From Alcanivoracaceae bacterium (GTDB lineage: Bacteria > Pseudomonadota > Gammaproteobacteria > Xanthomonadales > Marinicellaceae), in the NCBI GenBank assembly GCA_016744455.1, contig JADGEI010000002.1, positions 124,001 through 188,000 of the forward strand: a DNA stretch of 64,000 bases. The letters run 5' to 3'. This document shows positions 50,994 through 60,815 of this stretch, one piece after another. The position numbers and the translations under genes are program-made. The notes beneath the pieces were generated by a model. That model saw only the letters and a list, made by a program, of their open reading frames with translations. It searched no databases and was not told the origin of the DNA. How positions within the stretch are numbered: the first letter of the stretch is position 1; every line of letters starts with the position of its first letter.

Positions 50994-53027
50994 ATGATTC
51001 CATTAATTCTGTTACTTGCAACAGGTTTAGACCAACAAGCAATTATTGATACGAAAGATGACAGTATTGATAATATTGTTGTTATAGCATCTAAAAAAAA
51101 ACAATCGATAGAAAACCTATCTACAGCTGTTTCTGTGGTAACAAAAGCAGAAATATTAGAAAAAAACATAACGCTTTTGCCTGATTTATTACGTGAGGAA
51201 GCGGGTGTCTATATTCAACAAACCACACCAGGTCAAGGCATACCAATAATCCGTGGCCTTAAAGGTTCTGAAAATATTCATTTAATTGATGGCATGCGAT
51301 TAAATACTGCGTTTTTTCGCAATTCTCCTAATCAATATTTAGCTTTGGTTGACCCTTTCATGACTGAGCAAATAGAAATAATCCGTGGGCCTGCATCCGT
51401 ATTATATGGTGGTGACGCATTAGGAGGTGTCTTAAATGTTATTACCTATTCCCCAGATTTTTCTGGTAGCCAATGGCAGAAACAGGGCGAATTATTTTTC
51501 TCCTATGATTCGGCAGATGAAAAAACGTTAAGTCATCTGGCTTTTGATACTGGAAATGAAAAAATAGCGACAACCATTGGATTAAGTTATCAAGATATTG
51601 GTACACGAACGATTGGCGGTGGTAGTGAGGTGCCTTTTACAAGTTATACATCAAGGGCTTTTAATAATAAATGGGTTATTAACCTTAGCGAAGATAAAAA
51701 TATAAAGTTAGATATTCAGTACTTAACACAACCAGCCACTCCTCGAGTAGATGACTTGGTCGTCGGTTATGGCCAAAGTGAGCCAGATTCATCCTTGTTT
51801 TTATTCACGCCCAACCAACGTCAATTTGTACACCTTTCTTACGCAGATTCTGTGGCTGCACGTGCTTATGATCATGCCAGCTATGACATAGCATGGCAAT
51901 TAATTAAAGACCATAGAATAAAGTCGGCATTTGATTCAGATGCATTAAGCAAAGAACAAAACGAGAGCTCTCTTTTTTCAATACAATCAAGTTTTGATAA
52001 GCAGATAGGCAACAATCATGAAGTTGTTTACGGGTTCGATTACTATTATGACACCATTAATAGTGCAAAACAGAATATAAATGATGGGATAATCACAATC
52101 AATGACCCTCGGTTTCCAGATGACTCAACCATGCGTCACCTTGGATTTTTTGCCGATGCAACTAAGCATTTTGAAAACCAAGATGTAACTTTTGGTTTAA
52201 GATACAGTGATTATCAAATTGATTTAAATAGCCCTGATGTTGTTAGTGATATACTAAATTTGGAAGATTTAACTTGGCATGCCGGTTGGCTCTATCATAT
52301 TGACAACAGTAACAAGTTGTTTGCTAATTTAGGTAGAGGTTTTCGCCCACCTAATATCTTTGATTTAGGACAGGTCGGAGAGCGCCCAGGAAATCGATTT
52401 AATATTATTAATACAAATATCAAACCTGAAACAGTTCACACCCTAGACATAGGTTGGAAACATTTTGGCAGCACTTGGTTTATAGATGTAGCCTTGTTTT
52501 ATTCAAAATATAACGATAAAATCACCAGTGTTGAAACGGGCGATTTAACTGACCTTGGACAATTTGTTGTGCAATCTCAAAACATTAATGATGTCAACCT
52601 CTATGGTTTAGAAAGTAATATCAAATACCGTTTTGTCGACGGCTCAGAATTTAAAGCAGTATTAAATTATACATGGGGAGAAGAAAAATCAAACGATTTC
52701 ATCGAAGCAGCCGATAGAATACCTCCTTTAAATGGTTTTATTGGATACAGCAAGCCTATAAATGACAAGTGGACCATCAACCCTAAGATTATTTATGCCA
52801 GTACTCAAGATAGGCTAAGTGCCAGAGATATTCGAGATCCACGTATACATCCAAATGGGACCGGTGGTTTTGTCACGTACAATGTTTATGCAAACTGGAA
52901 ACCATCAGGTACAATCAATGTTCGGTTGGGGTTTGAAAACCTATTTGATAAAAAATACCGCGAACATGGTTCTGGACTTGAAGGGGCAGGAAGAAATTTC
53001 CATGCATCAATTAACTATTTATTTTAA
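50994..53027 (+). CDS. TonB-dependent receptor
   Basis: Plug ITLLPDLLREEAGVYIQQTTPGQGIPIIRGLKGSENIHLIDGMRLN...RGPASVLYGGDALGGVLNVIT; C-terminal barrel ending NYLF. Confidence 0.93.
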   Translation: MIPLILLLATGLDQQAIIDTKDDSIDNIVVIASKKKQSIENLSTAVSVVTKAEILEKNITLLPDLLREEAGVYIQQTTPGQGIPIIRGLKGSENIHLIDGMRLNTAFFRNSPNQYLALVDPFMTEQIEIIRGPASVLYGGDALGGVLNVITYSPDFSGSQWQKQGELFFSYDSADEKTLSHLAFDTGNEKIATTIGLSYQDIGTRTIGGGSEVPFTSYTSRAFNNKWVINLSEDKNIKLDIQYLTQPATPRVDDLVVGYGQSEPDSSLFLFTPNQRQFVHLSYADSVAARAYDHASYDIAWQLIKDHRIKSAFDSDALSKEQNESSLFSIQSSFDKQIGNNHEVVYGFDYYYDTINSAKQNINDGIITINDPRFPDDSTMRHLGFFADATKHFENQDVTFGLRYSDYQIDLNSPDVVSDILNLEDLTWHAGWLYHIDNSNKLFANLGRGFRPPNIFDLGQVGERPGNRFNIINTNIKPETVHTLDIGWKHFGSTWFIDVALFYSKYNDKITSVETGDLTDLGQFVVQSQNINDVNLYGLESNIKYRFVDGSEFKAVLNYTWGEEKSNDFIEAADRIPPLNGFIGYSKPINDKWTINPKIIYASTQDRLSARDIRDPRIHPNGTGGFVTYNVYANWKPSGTINVRLGFENLFDKKYREHGSGLEGAGRNFHASINYLF

Positions 53028-53103
53028 AAATATTTAGTTTTATTGAGGATCATCTAGTAAAATCTTCTTTTCCATAATTTCTATTTGGCGGACGTAGAGA
53101 ACT

Positions 53104-54546
53104 ATGTTGATATTTGAACATTCAAGAGAGGGGCGACAAGCCACTGCTCAAGCACCAAAAACTTCTTACATACCAACGATTCCAAAAGAATTGCAACGAA
53201 CGACTAAGCTCGGCCTCCCTGAGGTTTCAGAATTGGGTGTTGTAAGACATTATACTCGTTTAAGTCAAAAGAATTTTTCAATTGACACACACTTTTATCC
53301 TTTGGGTTCATGTACTATGAAATACAATCCTCGGGTTTGTAACTCATTGGCGATGAACGATGGGTTCTTAAGTTTACATCCTCTTGCAGATAAGAGTTTG
53401 TCACAAGGTATTTTGTCTTGTATGTATGATTTACAAGAGATTTTACAAGATGTTACCGGTATGTGTGCAGTTACACTTTCACCTATGGCTGGTGCACAAG
53501 GTGAGTTTTCTGGTATAGCTATGATCAAAAAATACCATGAAGAACGTAAAGATTTTGAACGCAATGAAATCATCTGCCCAGATGCCGCACATGGTACAAA
53601 CCCAGCAACAGCGATAATGTGTGGCTACAAAGTTAAAGAAATTCGTACCAATCGAGATGGCAATATTAACATCCATGATTTAATTCCGCTACTTGGCCCA
53701 CAAACAGCAGGTATAATGCTCACGAACCCGTCAACATTAGGTGTATTTGAACCTAATATTAAAGAAATTGCAGACTTGGTTCACGAAGCAGGGGGGTTGT
53801 TGTATTATGATGGTGCCAACCTAAATGCCATACTCGGGAAAGTCCGCCCTGGTGACATGGACTTTGATGTTATTCATATGAACTTGCACAAAACCTTTTC
53901 AACACCACATGGTGGCGGTGGACCAGGGTCTGGTGCCATAGGCGTAGGTAGGCGATTAGTTCCTTATATGCCTGTGCCTTATGTTAGTAAAAATGAAGAA
54001 GGTTTTTATTATGTTGATGAATCTCAAGCAGAAAAAACCATTGGCCGTTTGTCAGCTTTTGCAGGTAATATTGGAGTAAATTTACGTGCCTATATTTACA
54101 CCCTTTTACTAGGTAAGCAAGGTATGCCACGGATTGCTGAATTTGCTACACTTAATGCTAATTATTTGATGAAAGAATTGGAACGTGTTGGTTTTCAGTT
54201 GGCCTTTCCTAGCCGTCGAGCAAGCCATGAATTTATTGTGACGCTTAAAAAACAAGCCAAAGACCTAGATTTAACCGCAACAGATGTAGCCAAAACACTA
54301 TTAGATTACGGTATGCATGCACCAACAGTTTACTTTCCATTGCTGGTTGCTGAGTGCATGTTGATTGAACCAACAGAAACAGAATCTAAGCAAACCATTG
54401 ACAAATTTGTAGTAGCGATGGCAGACATTCTTAAACAAGCCCATACGAATATCGAAGCAATAAAACAAGCACCGCATTCGGCGCCCAACCGCCGCTTGGA
54501 TGATGCCAAGGCTGTAAAACAACCAAATTTGGTTTTCAATGGCTAG
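53104..54546 (+). CDS. gcvPB: Glycine dehydrogenase (decarboxylating) subunit 2
   Basis: FYPLGSCTMKYNPR...CPDAAHGTNPATA...DVIHMNLHKTFSTPHGGGGPGSG. Confidence 0.96.
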   Translation: MLIFEHSREGRQATAQAPKTSYIPTIPKELQRTTKLGLPEVSELGVVRHYTRLSQKNFSIDTHFYPLGSCTMKYNPRVCNSLAMNDGFLSLHPLADKSLSQGILSCMYDLQEILQDVTGMCAVTLSPMAGAQGEFSGIAMIKKYHEERKDFERNEIICPDAAHGTNPATAIMCGYKVKEIRTNRDGNINIHDLIPLLGPQTAGIMLTNPSTLGVFEPNIKEIADLVHEAGGLLYYDGANLNAILGKVRPGDMDFDVIHMNLHKTFSTPHGGGGPGSGAIGVGRRLVPYMPVPYVSKNEEGFYYVDESQAEKTIGRLSAFAGNIGVNLRAYIYTLLLGKQGMPRIAEFATLNANYLMKELERVGFQLAFPSRRASHEFIVTLKKQAKDLDLTATDVAKTLLDYGMHAPTVYFPLLVAECMLIEPTETESKQTIDKFVVAMADILKQAHTNIEAIKQAPHSAPNRRLDDAKAVKQPNLVFNG

Positions 54547-54922
54547 TAATGAACGCAGAGGTATAAAACAAATTGCTAATGCAGCTAAATGGTCAGTGCA
54601 AGGCTTGCAAGCAACATTTAAACACGAAGCTTCTTTTCGTTTAGAGTTTTTTCTATTCTTGTTGTTAACACCTCTTGCCATTTACCTAGCTCAATCGTTA
54701 ATGCAACTTTTGTTGTTAATAGCTTGTATGGTTCTGGTTTTAATTGTTGAAATACTAAACTCAGCTATTGAAGCAGTTGTTGATATGGTCTGTGGAGAAA
54801 AGCACCACGATCTTGCAAAACGAGCTAAAGATATGGGTTCTGCTGCAGTATTTCTCAGTCAATTGTTAGTGGCCGCTTGTTGGGGTACGGTGGTTTATAG
54901 TAATTATTTAAGTGGGCTCTAA
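54539..54922 (+). CDS. dgkA: Diacylglycerol kinase
   Basis: HEASFRLEFFLFLLLTPLA...EILNSAIEAVVDMVCGEKHHDLAKRAKDMGSAAVFL. Confidence 0.95.
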   Translation: MASNERRGIKQIANAAKWSVQGLQATFKHEASFRLEFFLFLLLTPLAIYLAQSLMQLLLLIACMVLVLIVEILNSAIEAVVDMVCGEKHHDLAKRAKDMGSAAVFLSQLLVAACWGTVVYSNYLSGL

Positions 54923-54971
54923 TTCGAGTTTCTTTTACGGGGTTAGGGTGAGTGAGAAGAAAACATTTATT

Positions 54972-55784
54972 TCATTGACCAATAAAATCTACAATAGTAT
55001 CTAAAACCTTAGCATCTTTAATTGTCAATCGATGGCCAAGGTTTTCCGTAGTTGAAAAATTCCCACCAAGCCAGGTTTGTTTAAGTGTGGTAAAGTCGCT
55101 GTAAGGGATAACATCATCACTTTTGTCGTGGATAATTAGAACATTACTGGTTTTTGAAATATCGTTATTGACTAGGCTGACTTCATTTAAGGAATAGCCC
55201 GATTGGTTTTCTGATAATTGAATAAATTTAGCTGTAGCTTTTGAACTAAGACCAATCATTTTTGCAAAATTCATAAAAATAGCCCTAATACGAGTTGGAG
55301 CTGAAACAATCACCACTTTTTTGGGCATAGAATAAATCTTATTTAAAACTGCCATGGTAGCGCCACCAAATGAATGACCAACAAAAGCCACAGGTGGTTT
55401 GCTTAATCTTTGTTGTAAGTCCTCTACTAATGAGTGTGCAAAGTTAGGCACATGTGTAGCTGAGCCAGGCGAGTCTCCATGTGCTGGGCCATCCCAAGCT
55501 ATAACTTGGTATCCATTATTAACTAATAATGGGATTAACTTATAAAAGGTAGAGCCTCTAGATTCCCAACCGTGGATTAACCAGATGACTTCACCACTCC
55601 CCCAAGACCGTGCTTTTCTTCCGGACTTAAAATGAAGTTTTTTTCCTGTCGCTAAAAAGGCCATTTCTTCATCTTCTCTATTCTTTCTTTGAGGGTGTGT
55701 AAATAATTTAATTGCCAGTTTAGCAGCTAGATATGGGCTAATAAATGAAAGAAATTTAAAGAATTTGGGAATAAGTTTTTTCAA
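54972..55784 (-). CDS. Alpha/beta hydrolase
   Basis: WLIHGWESRGSTFYKLIPLL...AWDGPAHGDSPG...VGHSFGGATMAV. Confidence 0.85.
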   Translation of the reverse strand: MKKLIPKFFKFLSFISPYLAAKLAIKLFTHPQRKNREDEEMAFLATGKKLHFKSGRKARSWGSGEVIWLIHGWESRGSTFYKLIPLLVNNGYQVIAWDGPAHGDSPGSATHVPNFAHSLVEDLQQRLSKPPVAFVGHSFGGATMAVLNKIYSMPKKVVIVSAPTRIRAIFMNFAKMIGLSSKATAKFIQLSENQSGYSLNEVSLVNNDISKTSNVLIIHDKSDDVIPYSDFTTLKQTWLGGNFSTTENLGHRLTIKDAKVLDTIVDFIGQ

Positions 55785-55818
55785 TTGAGAAATAATAGAG
55801 ATAAAAGCCTATAATATC

Positions 55819-56421
55819 ATGATTAAAAAATTAATGGGTAACATGACAGTAGATAAAAAAAGATGTCAATGGTGTTTAGGTGATACCGCAGATGAAAATT
55901 ATCACGATACACAGTGGGGTGTACCGATTCATGATGATCAATTATGGTTTGAATTTTTAACCTTGGAAGGGGCACAAGCTGGTTTGAGTTGGCGAACGAT
56001 TGTAAAAAAAATTGATGGTTATAAACAGTCTTTCTATAATTTTGATATTGATAGGGTGGCAAAAATGACAGATGCTGAATTGGATGACCTGTTGTTAAAT
56101 CCAAGAATTATTCGTAACCGTTTAAAAGTATACTCCACGCGCAATAATGCCTTACAAATGATTAAAGTTCAGGCTGAATTTGGTTCATTTGATAACTATA
56201 TATGGCGGTTTGTTGATGGTAAGACGATACAAAATAGTTTTAAAAGTTTAAAAAATATACCTGCAACAACAGAGGTTTCAGATTCCATGAGTAAGGATTT
56301 AAAGAAACGTGGCTTTAAATATATAGGTTCTACGATTTGTTACGCCCTGATGCAGGCAGCAGGCATGACTAATGATCATGAAATTGAGTGTTTTCGTTAT
56401 CACGAGTGTAGAGATTTGTGA
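55819..56421 (+). CDS. tag: DNA-3-methyladenine glycosylase I (alternative start 55846)
   Basis: KRCQWC...YHDTQWGVPIHDDQLWFEFLTLEGAQAGLSWRTIV...GSTICYALMQAAGMTNDH. Confidence 0.95.
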   Translation: MIKKLMGNMTVDKKRCQWCLGDTADENYHDTQWGVPIHDDQLWFEFLTLEGAQAGLSWRTIVKKIDGYKQSFYNFDIDRVAKMTDAELDDLLLNPRIIRNRLKVYSTRNNALQMIKVQAEFGSFDNYIWRFVDGKTIQNSFKSLKNIPATTEVSDSMSKDLKKRGFKYIGSTICYALMQAAGMTNDHEIECFRYHECRDL

Positions 56422-56514
56422 CAGGCTTCAAGCTTTGTATTTTTTCATATTAACGCCCAATTCATCGTAAATTCCTATAATAGACACATTATTTAATTAT
56501 TTAAGGGAACAACT

Positions 56515-56811
56515 ATGAAAAAAACAATTCTATTAAGTTCGTTAATTCTAAGCTCAGTTGCACTGGCAAAAAGCAACAATGCCTTTTATCAAGAAACAGT
56601 AAAATGTGGTAACGAAGGTTGTGAAATTGTCTGTCATGAGCCTGGTGCTCGTTGGGATACTTTTTTGCGTTCTAAAGGTGACTTAGAAATTACTTATTTC
56701 TTTACTAGCGGAACACGCCAGATAAAAGCAGATATTGGTAATGGTGAATACACTATTTTAGATACCAACCCAAGTTTCCAATCTTGTCGAATTAGTGGTG
56801 TGGTCAAATAA
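56515..56811 (+). CDS. Small secreted hypothetical protein
   Basis: Signal peptide MKKTILLSSLILSSVALA; four cysteines in the mature part. Confidence 0.6.
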   Translation: MKKTILLSSLILSSVALAKSNNAFYQETVKCGNEGCEIVCHEPGARWDTFLRSKGDLEITYFFTSGTRQIKADIGNGEYTILDTNPSFQSCRISGVVK

Positions 56812-56880
56812 ACTATTTGAATAGTAAAGTTACATAGCCTAAGATGGTTTTATTCATAAAGGTAACAAAATACAAGTCCT

Positions 56881-57873
56881 ATGCATCAAGCGGCAATATT
56901 ATTAATTGGTTTTTCGTTTTTTTATGTGTTAGTTTTTGTACTGACACACTTTAAAAACAGTTATTACCACGACCAAAAAACTGCACGGGTTTTTGGTATT
57001 TTATTGATGCTGTGTTTAGCTGTTCTGCAGTTGTACCATTACAATTATTTAATGCAGAGAACAATTAATATAGACGCGTTATTCTACTTGTCCTGTTTAT
57101 ATTTGGTTGCCCCCAGTTTTTATTTTTACGCCCGCCCTGTTTTAAAGGCAGAAGATGAGTTTAAATTAAAACATTTTGCGCACTTTATGCCATTATTGTT
57201 AGTTTTTACAATTGAGTATAATTTAGCCTTTACCTTGGCTTTTGTTAGTGGGTCATTATATTTATTGTGGTTATTTAATACAATATATGCACTTCGTACT
57301 CATAAGCAACAGTTTAAAAATGAACTGATTTTATTAACCATGGTTTTTATTATTGCGATTAGTGTTTCGGTTATTGCTCTAACGAAGCCTTTTTCTCAAC
57401 AGTTGTTTTTTACACTTTATGCCTGTGCTATTGGCTTGGCTTTATTCGTTGTTGCACTGGTGGTAAGTTATAAACCAGAACTTTCAGAAATTGTTTCAGA
57501 AGCAGCCAAAGAGACTTATGCTGTTTCTACTCTAACAGCTGTTGATTGTGAGGCTAAACTTGCACAACTTGAGTCTTTGATGAAAGATAATAAGCTTTAT
57601 CAACAACATAATGTTGACCGGCATACCATAGCAACTGAACTGGATTTAACGACACATCAATTATCGGAATTAATTAACACCAAACTTAATATGGGTTTTT
57701 CACATTACCTAAGGTTGCAACGAATCAATGCCGCAAAACGACTATTATTGTCTCAACACACTGCATCAGTTTTATCAATAGGGTTAGAGGTAGGCTTTTC
57801 ATCGCAATCAAATTTTTATGAAGCCTTTAAAGACATAACAAAAACAACCCCTGGGAAATATAGGTCTAGATAA
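56881..57873 (+). CDS. Membrane AraC-family transcriptional regulator
   Basis: N-terminal TM region; C-terminal HTH LLLSQHTASVLSIGLEVGFSSQSNFYEAFKDITKTTPGKYR. Confidence 0.88.
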   Translation: MHQAAILLIGFSFFYVLVFVLTHFKNSYYHDQKTARVFGILLMLCLAVLQLYHYNYLMQRTINIDALFYLSCLYLVAPSFYFYARPVLKAEDEFKLKHFAHFMPLLLVFTIEYNLAFTLAFVSGSLYLLWLFNTIYALRTHKQQFKNELILLTMVFIIAISVSVIALTKPFSQQLFFTLYACAIGLALFVVALVVSYKPELSEIVSEAAKETYAVSTLTAVDCEAKLAQLESLMKDNKLYQQHNVDRHTIATELDLTTHQLSELINTKLNMGFSHYLRLQRINAAKRLLLSQHTASVLSIGLEVGFSSQSNFYEAFKDITKTTPGKYRSR

Positions 57874-58035
57874 AACGCACCCTTTATTATTAACGGGCAC
57901 TATAAATTAACGTGACCTGACAACTCCTGTATTATCAATCAGGAAAACTTAAGCCCTCTCTTTTTATCATTCGGGAAGCGTAAAGCCATCAACACTCCTA
58001 TACTGAGCTCACTTTTTATCAACAGTGAGAGCAAC

Positions 58036-58380
58036 ATGAACACCTTAACCATTTTTTCAATAGAAATTTTAATCAGTCTTTCTTTAAGCTTAATCACCTT
58101 GTGGTTGTTGGCAAAACCCTTGGTTGATGTTTTGGAAGATTTATGCCCTACCAAAAAACAAGCCAATTTTTGGTTGGCTTATACACGAATTATGTTACTT
58201 ATTTCTCCGCTACTTTTAGTGTTGATGGTTAGTTTAAATAGTAGGCATCATGCCAATGTAGAAACCATAAAAATATCTTTAGTATCAACATTAACGGGCT
58301 TGTTATTGGGCATGATCATTGTAGGCAATAAAATTTTTGAGCCGGCAAAAAATACATGTGATAGTATTATTACAGAGTAA
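58036..58380 (+). CDS. Small membrane hypothetical protein
   Basis: Three predicted TM segments. Confidence 0.5.
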   Translation: MNTLTIFSIEILISLSLSLITLWLLAKPLVDVLEDLCPTKKQANFWLAYTRIMLLISPLLLVLMVSLNSRHHANVETIKISLVSTLTGLLLGMIIVGNKIFEPAKNTCDSIITE

Positions 58381-58384
58381 TAAC

Positions 58385-58792
58385 ATGAGAAACAATACAA
58401 TAAATTCGAAAGCCTTACTAGCAGCTCTATTATCGCCGTTAAAACTAGTAATTACACTGGCCTTTTTATTTTCAATAATACTTTTTATAATTACAGGGTA
58501 TAACTATAGGGCAATATATGAATTTATCTCTATTGCAATTGGTCTTCCGATTTATACAAGCATGATAACACTATTGGGCTCATTAACAATAGGTTCTCCT
58601 GTTGTAATAATTCTGTATAAATTAAATTACCCTACTTCATTTAATAGTGCGATAAGTTGCGGTGTAACAGTTTTATTAATTTCATTGTTTATTTCTAATG
58701 GAGAGTTTAATTTTTTTGTTTCCCTGTTTACTTTTTATGGAATTGTATGTGGGTACGCCTATATGTACGGTTATCAAAGGTATTTAAGGTGA
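58385..58792 (+). CDS. Small membrane hypothetical protein (start 58385 preferred over 58337)
   Basis: MRNNTINSKALLAALLSPLKLV...; multi-TM. Confidence 0.5.
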   Translation: MRNNTINSKALLAALLSPLKLVITLAFLFSIILFIITGYNYRAIYEFISIAIGLPIYTSMITLLGSLTIGSPVVIILYKLNYPTSFNSAISCGVTVLLISLFISNGEFNFFVSLFTFYGIVCGYAYMYGYQRYLR

Positions 58793-59622
58793 ATGTTTTA
58801 ATCACAGGAGCAAGTGGTTTTATAGGTCAAAACTTAATCAAGTTATTGCTTAAATCGGACCATAAAATTACCGCTTGTATACATATAAATACACTACCTT
58901 TTGAAATAAAAGTATATCAATGTGATTTTACTAAAATGTTAAAAGCCACTGATTGGTTACCATTGCTAATGGGTATCGATGTGGTGATTAATTGTGTTGG
59001 TGTGATTACCGAAAACCGAAAGAACAGTTTTGAAATCATGCACGTACAAGCACCAATTGCTTTGTTTAAGGCTTGTGAAAAAACCAACGTAAAACGCGTT
59101 ATTCAACTATCTGCATTAGGGGCAGATGAGTCAGCAATCACCGCCTACCACAAAAGTAAAAAAAGGGCGGATGATTATTTACAAAACAGTTCGCTTGAAT
59201 GGTTTATTTTACGACCTTCTTTAGTATACGGTGAAGGTGGGAAAAGTTTTCAGTTTTTTAAATACTTAAGTAACTTGCCAATTATTCCTTTGGTTGGTAA
59301 AGGTGAACAAAAAATACAACCGGTAAAGGTAGAAACAGTGGTAGAAGTGATTGTTAAATGCCTTGATCATAACGAACCATATCAAATTTTAAATACCGTT
59401 GGTGACCAAGCACTAAGTTATCAGCAATGGATGATGCAATTACGCCGCAAAAAATCAAAAGTTCGTTTTATAAAAATCCCTATAGGAGTGGTGAAATTTA
59501 TGGCGACATTGCTTAAACCTTTTGGTCTAAAAATGATATCTAAAGACAATTTGAAAATGTTACAGCAAAATAATGTGGCTGATTATGAGCCATTAAAACA
59601 ATTTATCGAGAATAAGTCATGA
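58789..59622 (+). CDS. NAD(P)-binding SDR/NmrA-like protein (GTG start at 58789)
   Basis: VNVLITGASGFIGQNLIKLLLKSDHKI...RPSLVYGEGGKSFQFF. Confidence 0.85.
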   Translation: MNVLITGASGFIGQNLIKLLLKSDHKITACIHINTLPFEIKVYQCDFTKMLKATDWLPLLMGIDVVINCVGVITENRKNSFEIMHVQAPIALFKACEKTNVKRVIQLSALGADESAITAYHKSKKRADDYLQNSSLEWFILRPSLVYGEGGKSFQFFKYLSNLPIIPLVGKGEQKIQPVKVETVVEVIVKCLDHNEPYQILNTVGDQALSYQQWMMQLRRKKSKVRFIKIPIGVVKFMATLLKPFGLKMISKDNLKMLQQNNVADYEPLKQFIENKS

Positions 59623-60083
59623 CCTATATAATCTTAAAATATTTACATATCATCAGTGCTATTTTATTATTTGGCACGGGACTAGGTTCAGCTTTTTATA
59701 AGTGGATGGCTGATCGTTCGGGCAACATTAACCATATTGCCATCACCAATAAAAACGTGGTGCTTGCCGATTGGTTGTTCACAACACCTACTGTTATCTT
59801 TCAACCACTATCGGGTTTTTGGATGGCTAGCATTGCAGGCTTTCCGTTAACAACACCTTGGATTATGTCTTCTTTGATTTTGTATTTTATAGCGGGTGCT
59901 TGCTGGTTGCCAGTGGTTTATTTGCAGATTAAAATGAAAAATATGGCTGCCAAAGCATTAGATGCCAATACCGAGCTTCCAAAGAAATACTGGCATTATG
60001 CAAAATTATGGTTTGTACTGGGAATACCAGCATTTACAGCGATGGTATGGGTTGTATGGTTAATGGTTATAAAACATATATAA
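59619..60083 (+). CDS. DUF2269 family membrane protein
   Basis: LKYLHIISAILLFGTGLGSAFYKW...PLSGFWM. Confidence 0.75.
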   Translation: MTYIILKYLHIISAILLFGTGLGSAFYKWMADRSGNINHIAITNKNVVLADWLFTTPTVIFQPLSGFWMASIAGFPLTTPWIMSSLILYFIAGACWLPVVYLQIKMKNMAAKALDANTELPKKYWHYAKLWFVLGIPAFTAMVWVVWLMVIKHI

Positions 60084-60703
60084 TGGACAAATCAATGAAT
60101 AAAGAAAACAACAACAAATCACTCATGCAACTAGCTTTGGGAAAACAATGGCACAAGCTACCAAAAGCCTTACAAAACCATTATGGCAGTAATGAGCAGG
60201 GCGTAAACAGAGCCCAGGGAAAACTGGATATAAGCTACCCTTGGTTTATGCAATGGCCTTTAACAGTGATGCGTCTATTTGGTGCGCTGGTTAATAAACG
60301 AGGTAAAGGATTGAATACCGAAGTATCAAAGTCAATGATCAATGGCCAACAGTTTTGGCATCGAGTTATACGATTCCCGGATGGTAGAAGCCTTAACTTT
60401 ACAAGTACAATTACCTTAAACAACAAAGGCGATTTTATTGAATATGTTAACCCCTTTTTAGGATTAAAAATGCGAGCATTTGTCGAAAATCAGCAACTAC
60501 GATATGAAAGTAAAGGCTATGTGTTAAAGCTTGGTAAAGCAATAATCCCAATTCCAGAGTGGCTAGCCTTGGGTCATGCCAGTATTATAGAATCAGAATT
60601 TGACGAAACCGATAGCCAAACATTTGTTATGGACTTTAGAATCAAACACCCACTATTCGGTGAAGTTTTTTGTTATAAGGGAAGATTTAAAACCGAGTTA
60701 TAA
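60083..60703 (+). CDS. DUF4166 family protein (start 60083 preferred over 60008)
   Basis: LGKQWHKLPKALQNHYG...GLKMRAFVENQQLRYESKGYVLKLGKAIIPIPEWLALGHASIIE. Confidence 0.75.
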   Translation: MDKSMNKENNNKSLMQLALGKQWHKLPKALQNHYGSNEQGVNRAQGKLDISYPWFMQWPLTVMRLFGALVNKRGKGLNTEVSKSMINGQQFWHRVIRFPDGRSLNFTSTITLNNKGDFIEYVNPFLGLKMRAFVENQQLRYESKGYVLKLGKAIIPIPEWLALGHASIIESEFDETDSQTFVMDFRIKHPLFGEVFCYKGRFKTEL

Positions 60704-60815
60704 TGGGGGTAATTCAAAAGCAAACCTTTAAGAAACATCAGCCTACCACTATTTTAAAATTAATAATTAAATTGGTAAATAGCCATAGGCCTCGCTTACA
60801 CTGATTAATCTTATA

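Noticed and set aside
54301-54681. 126-aa minus-strand ORF across gcvPB/dgkA
   Set aside because: Antisense to two well-identified genes.
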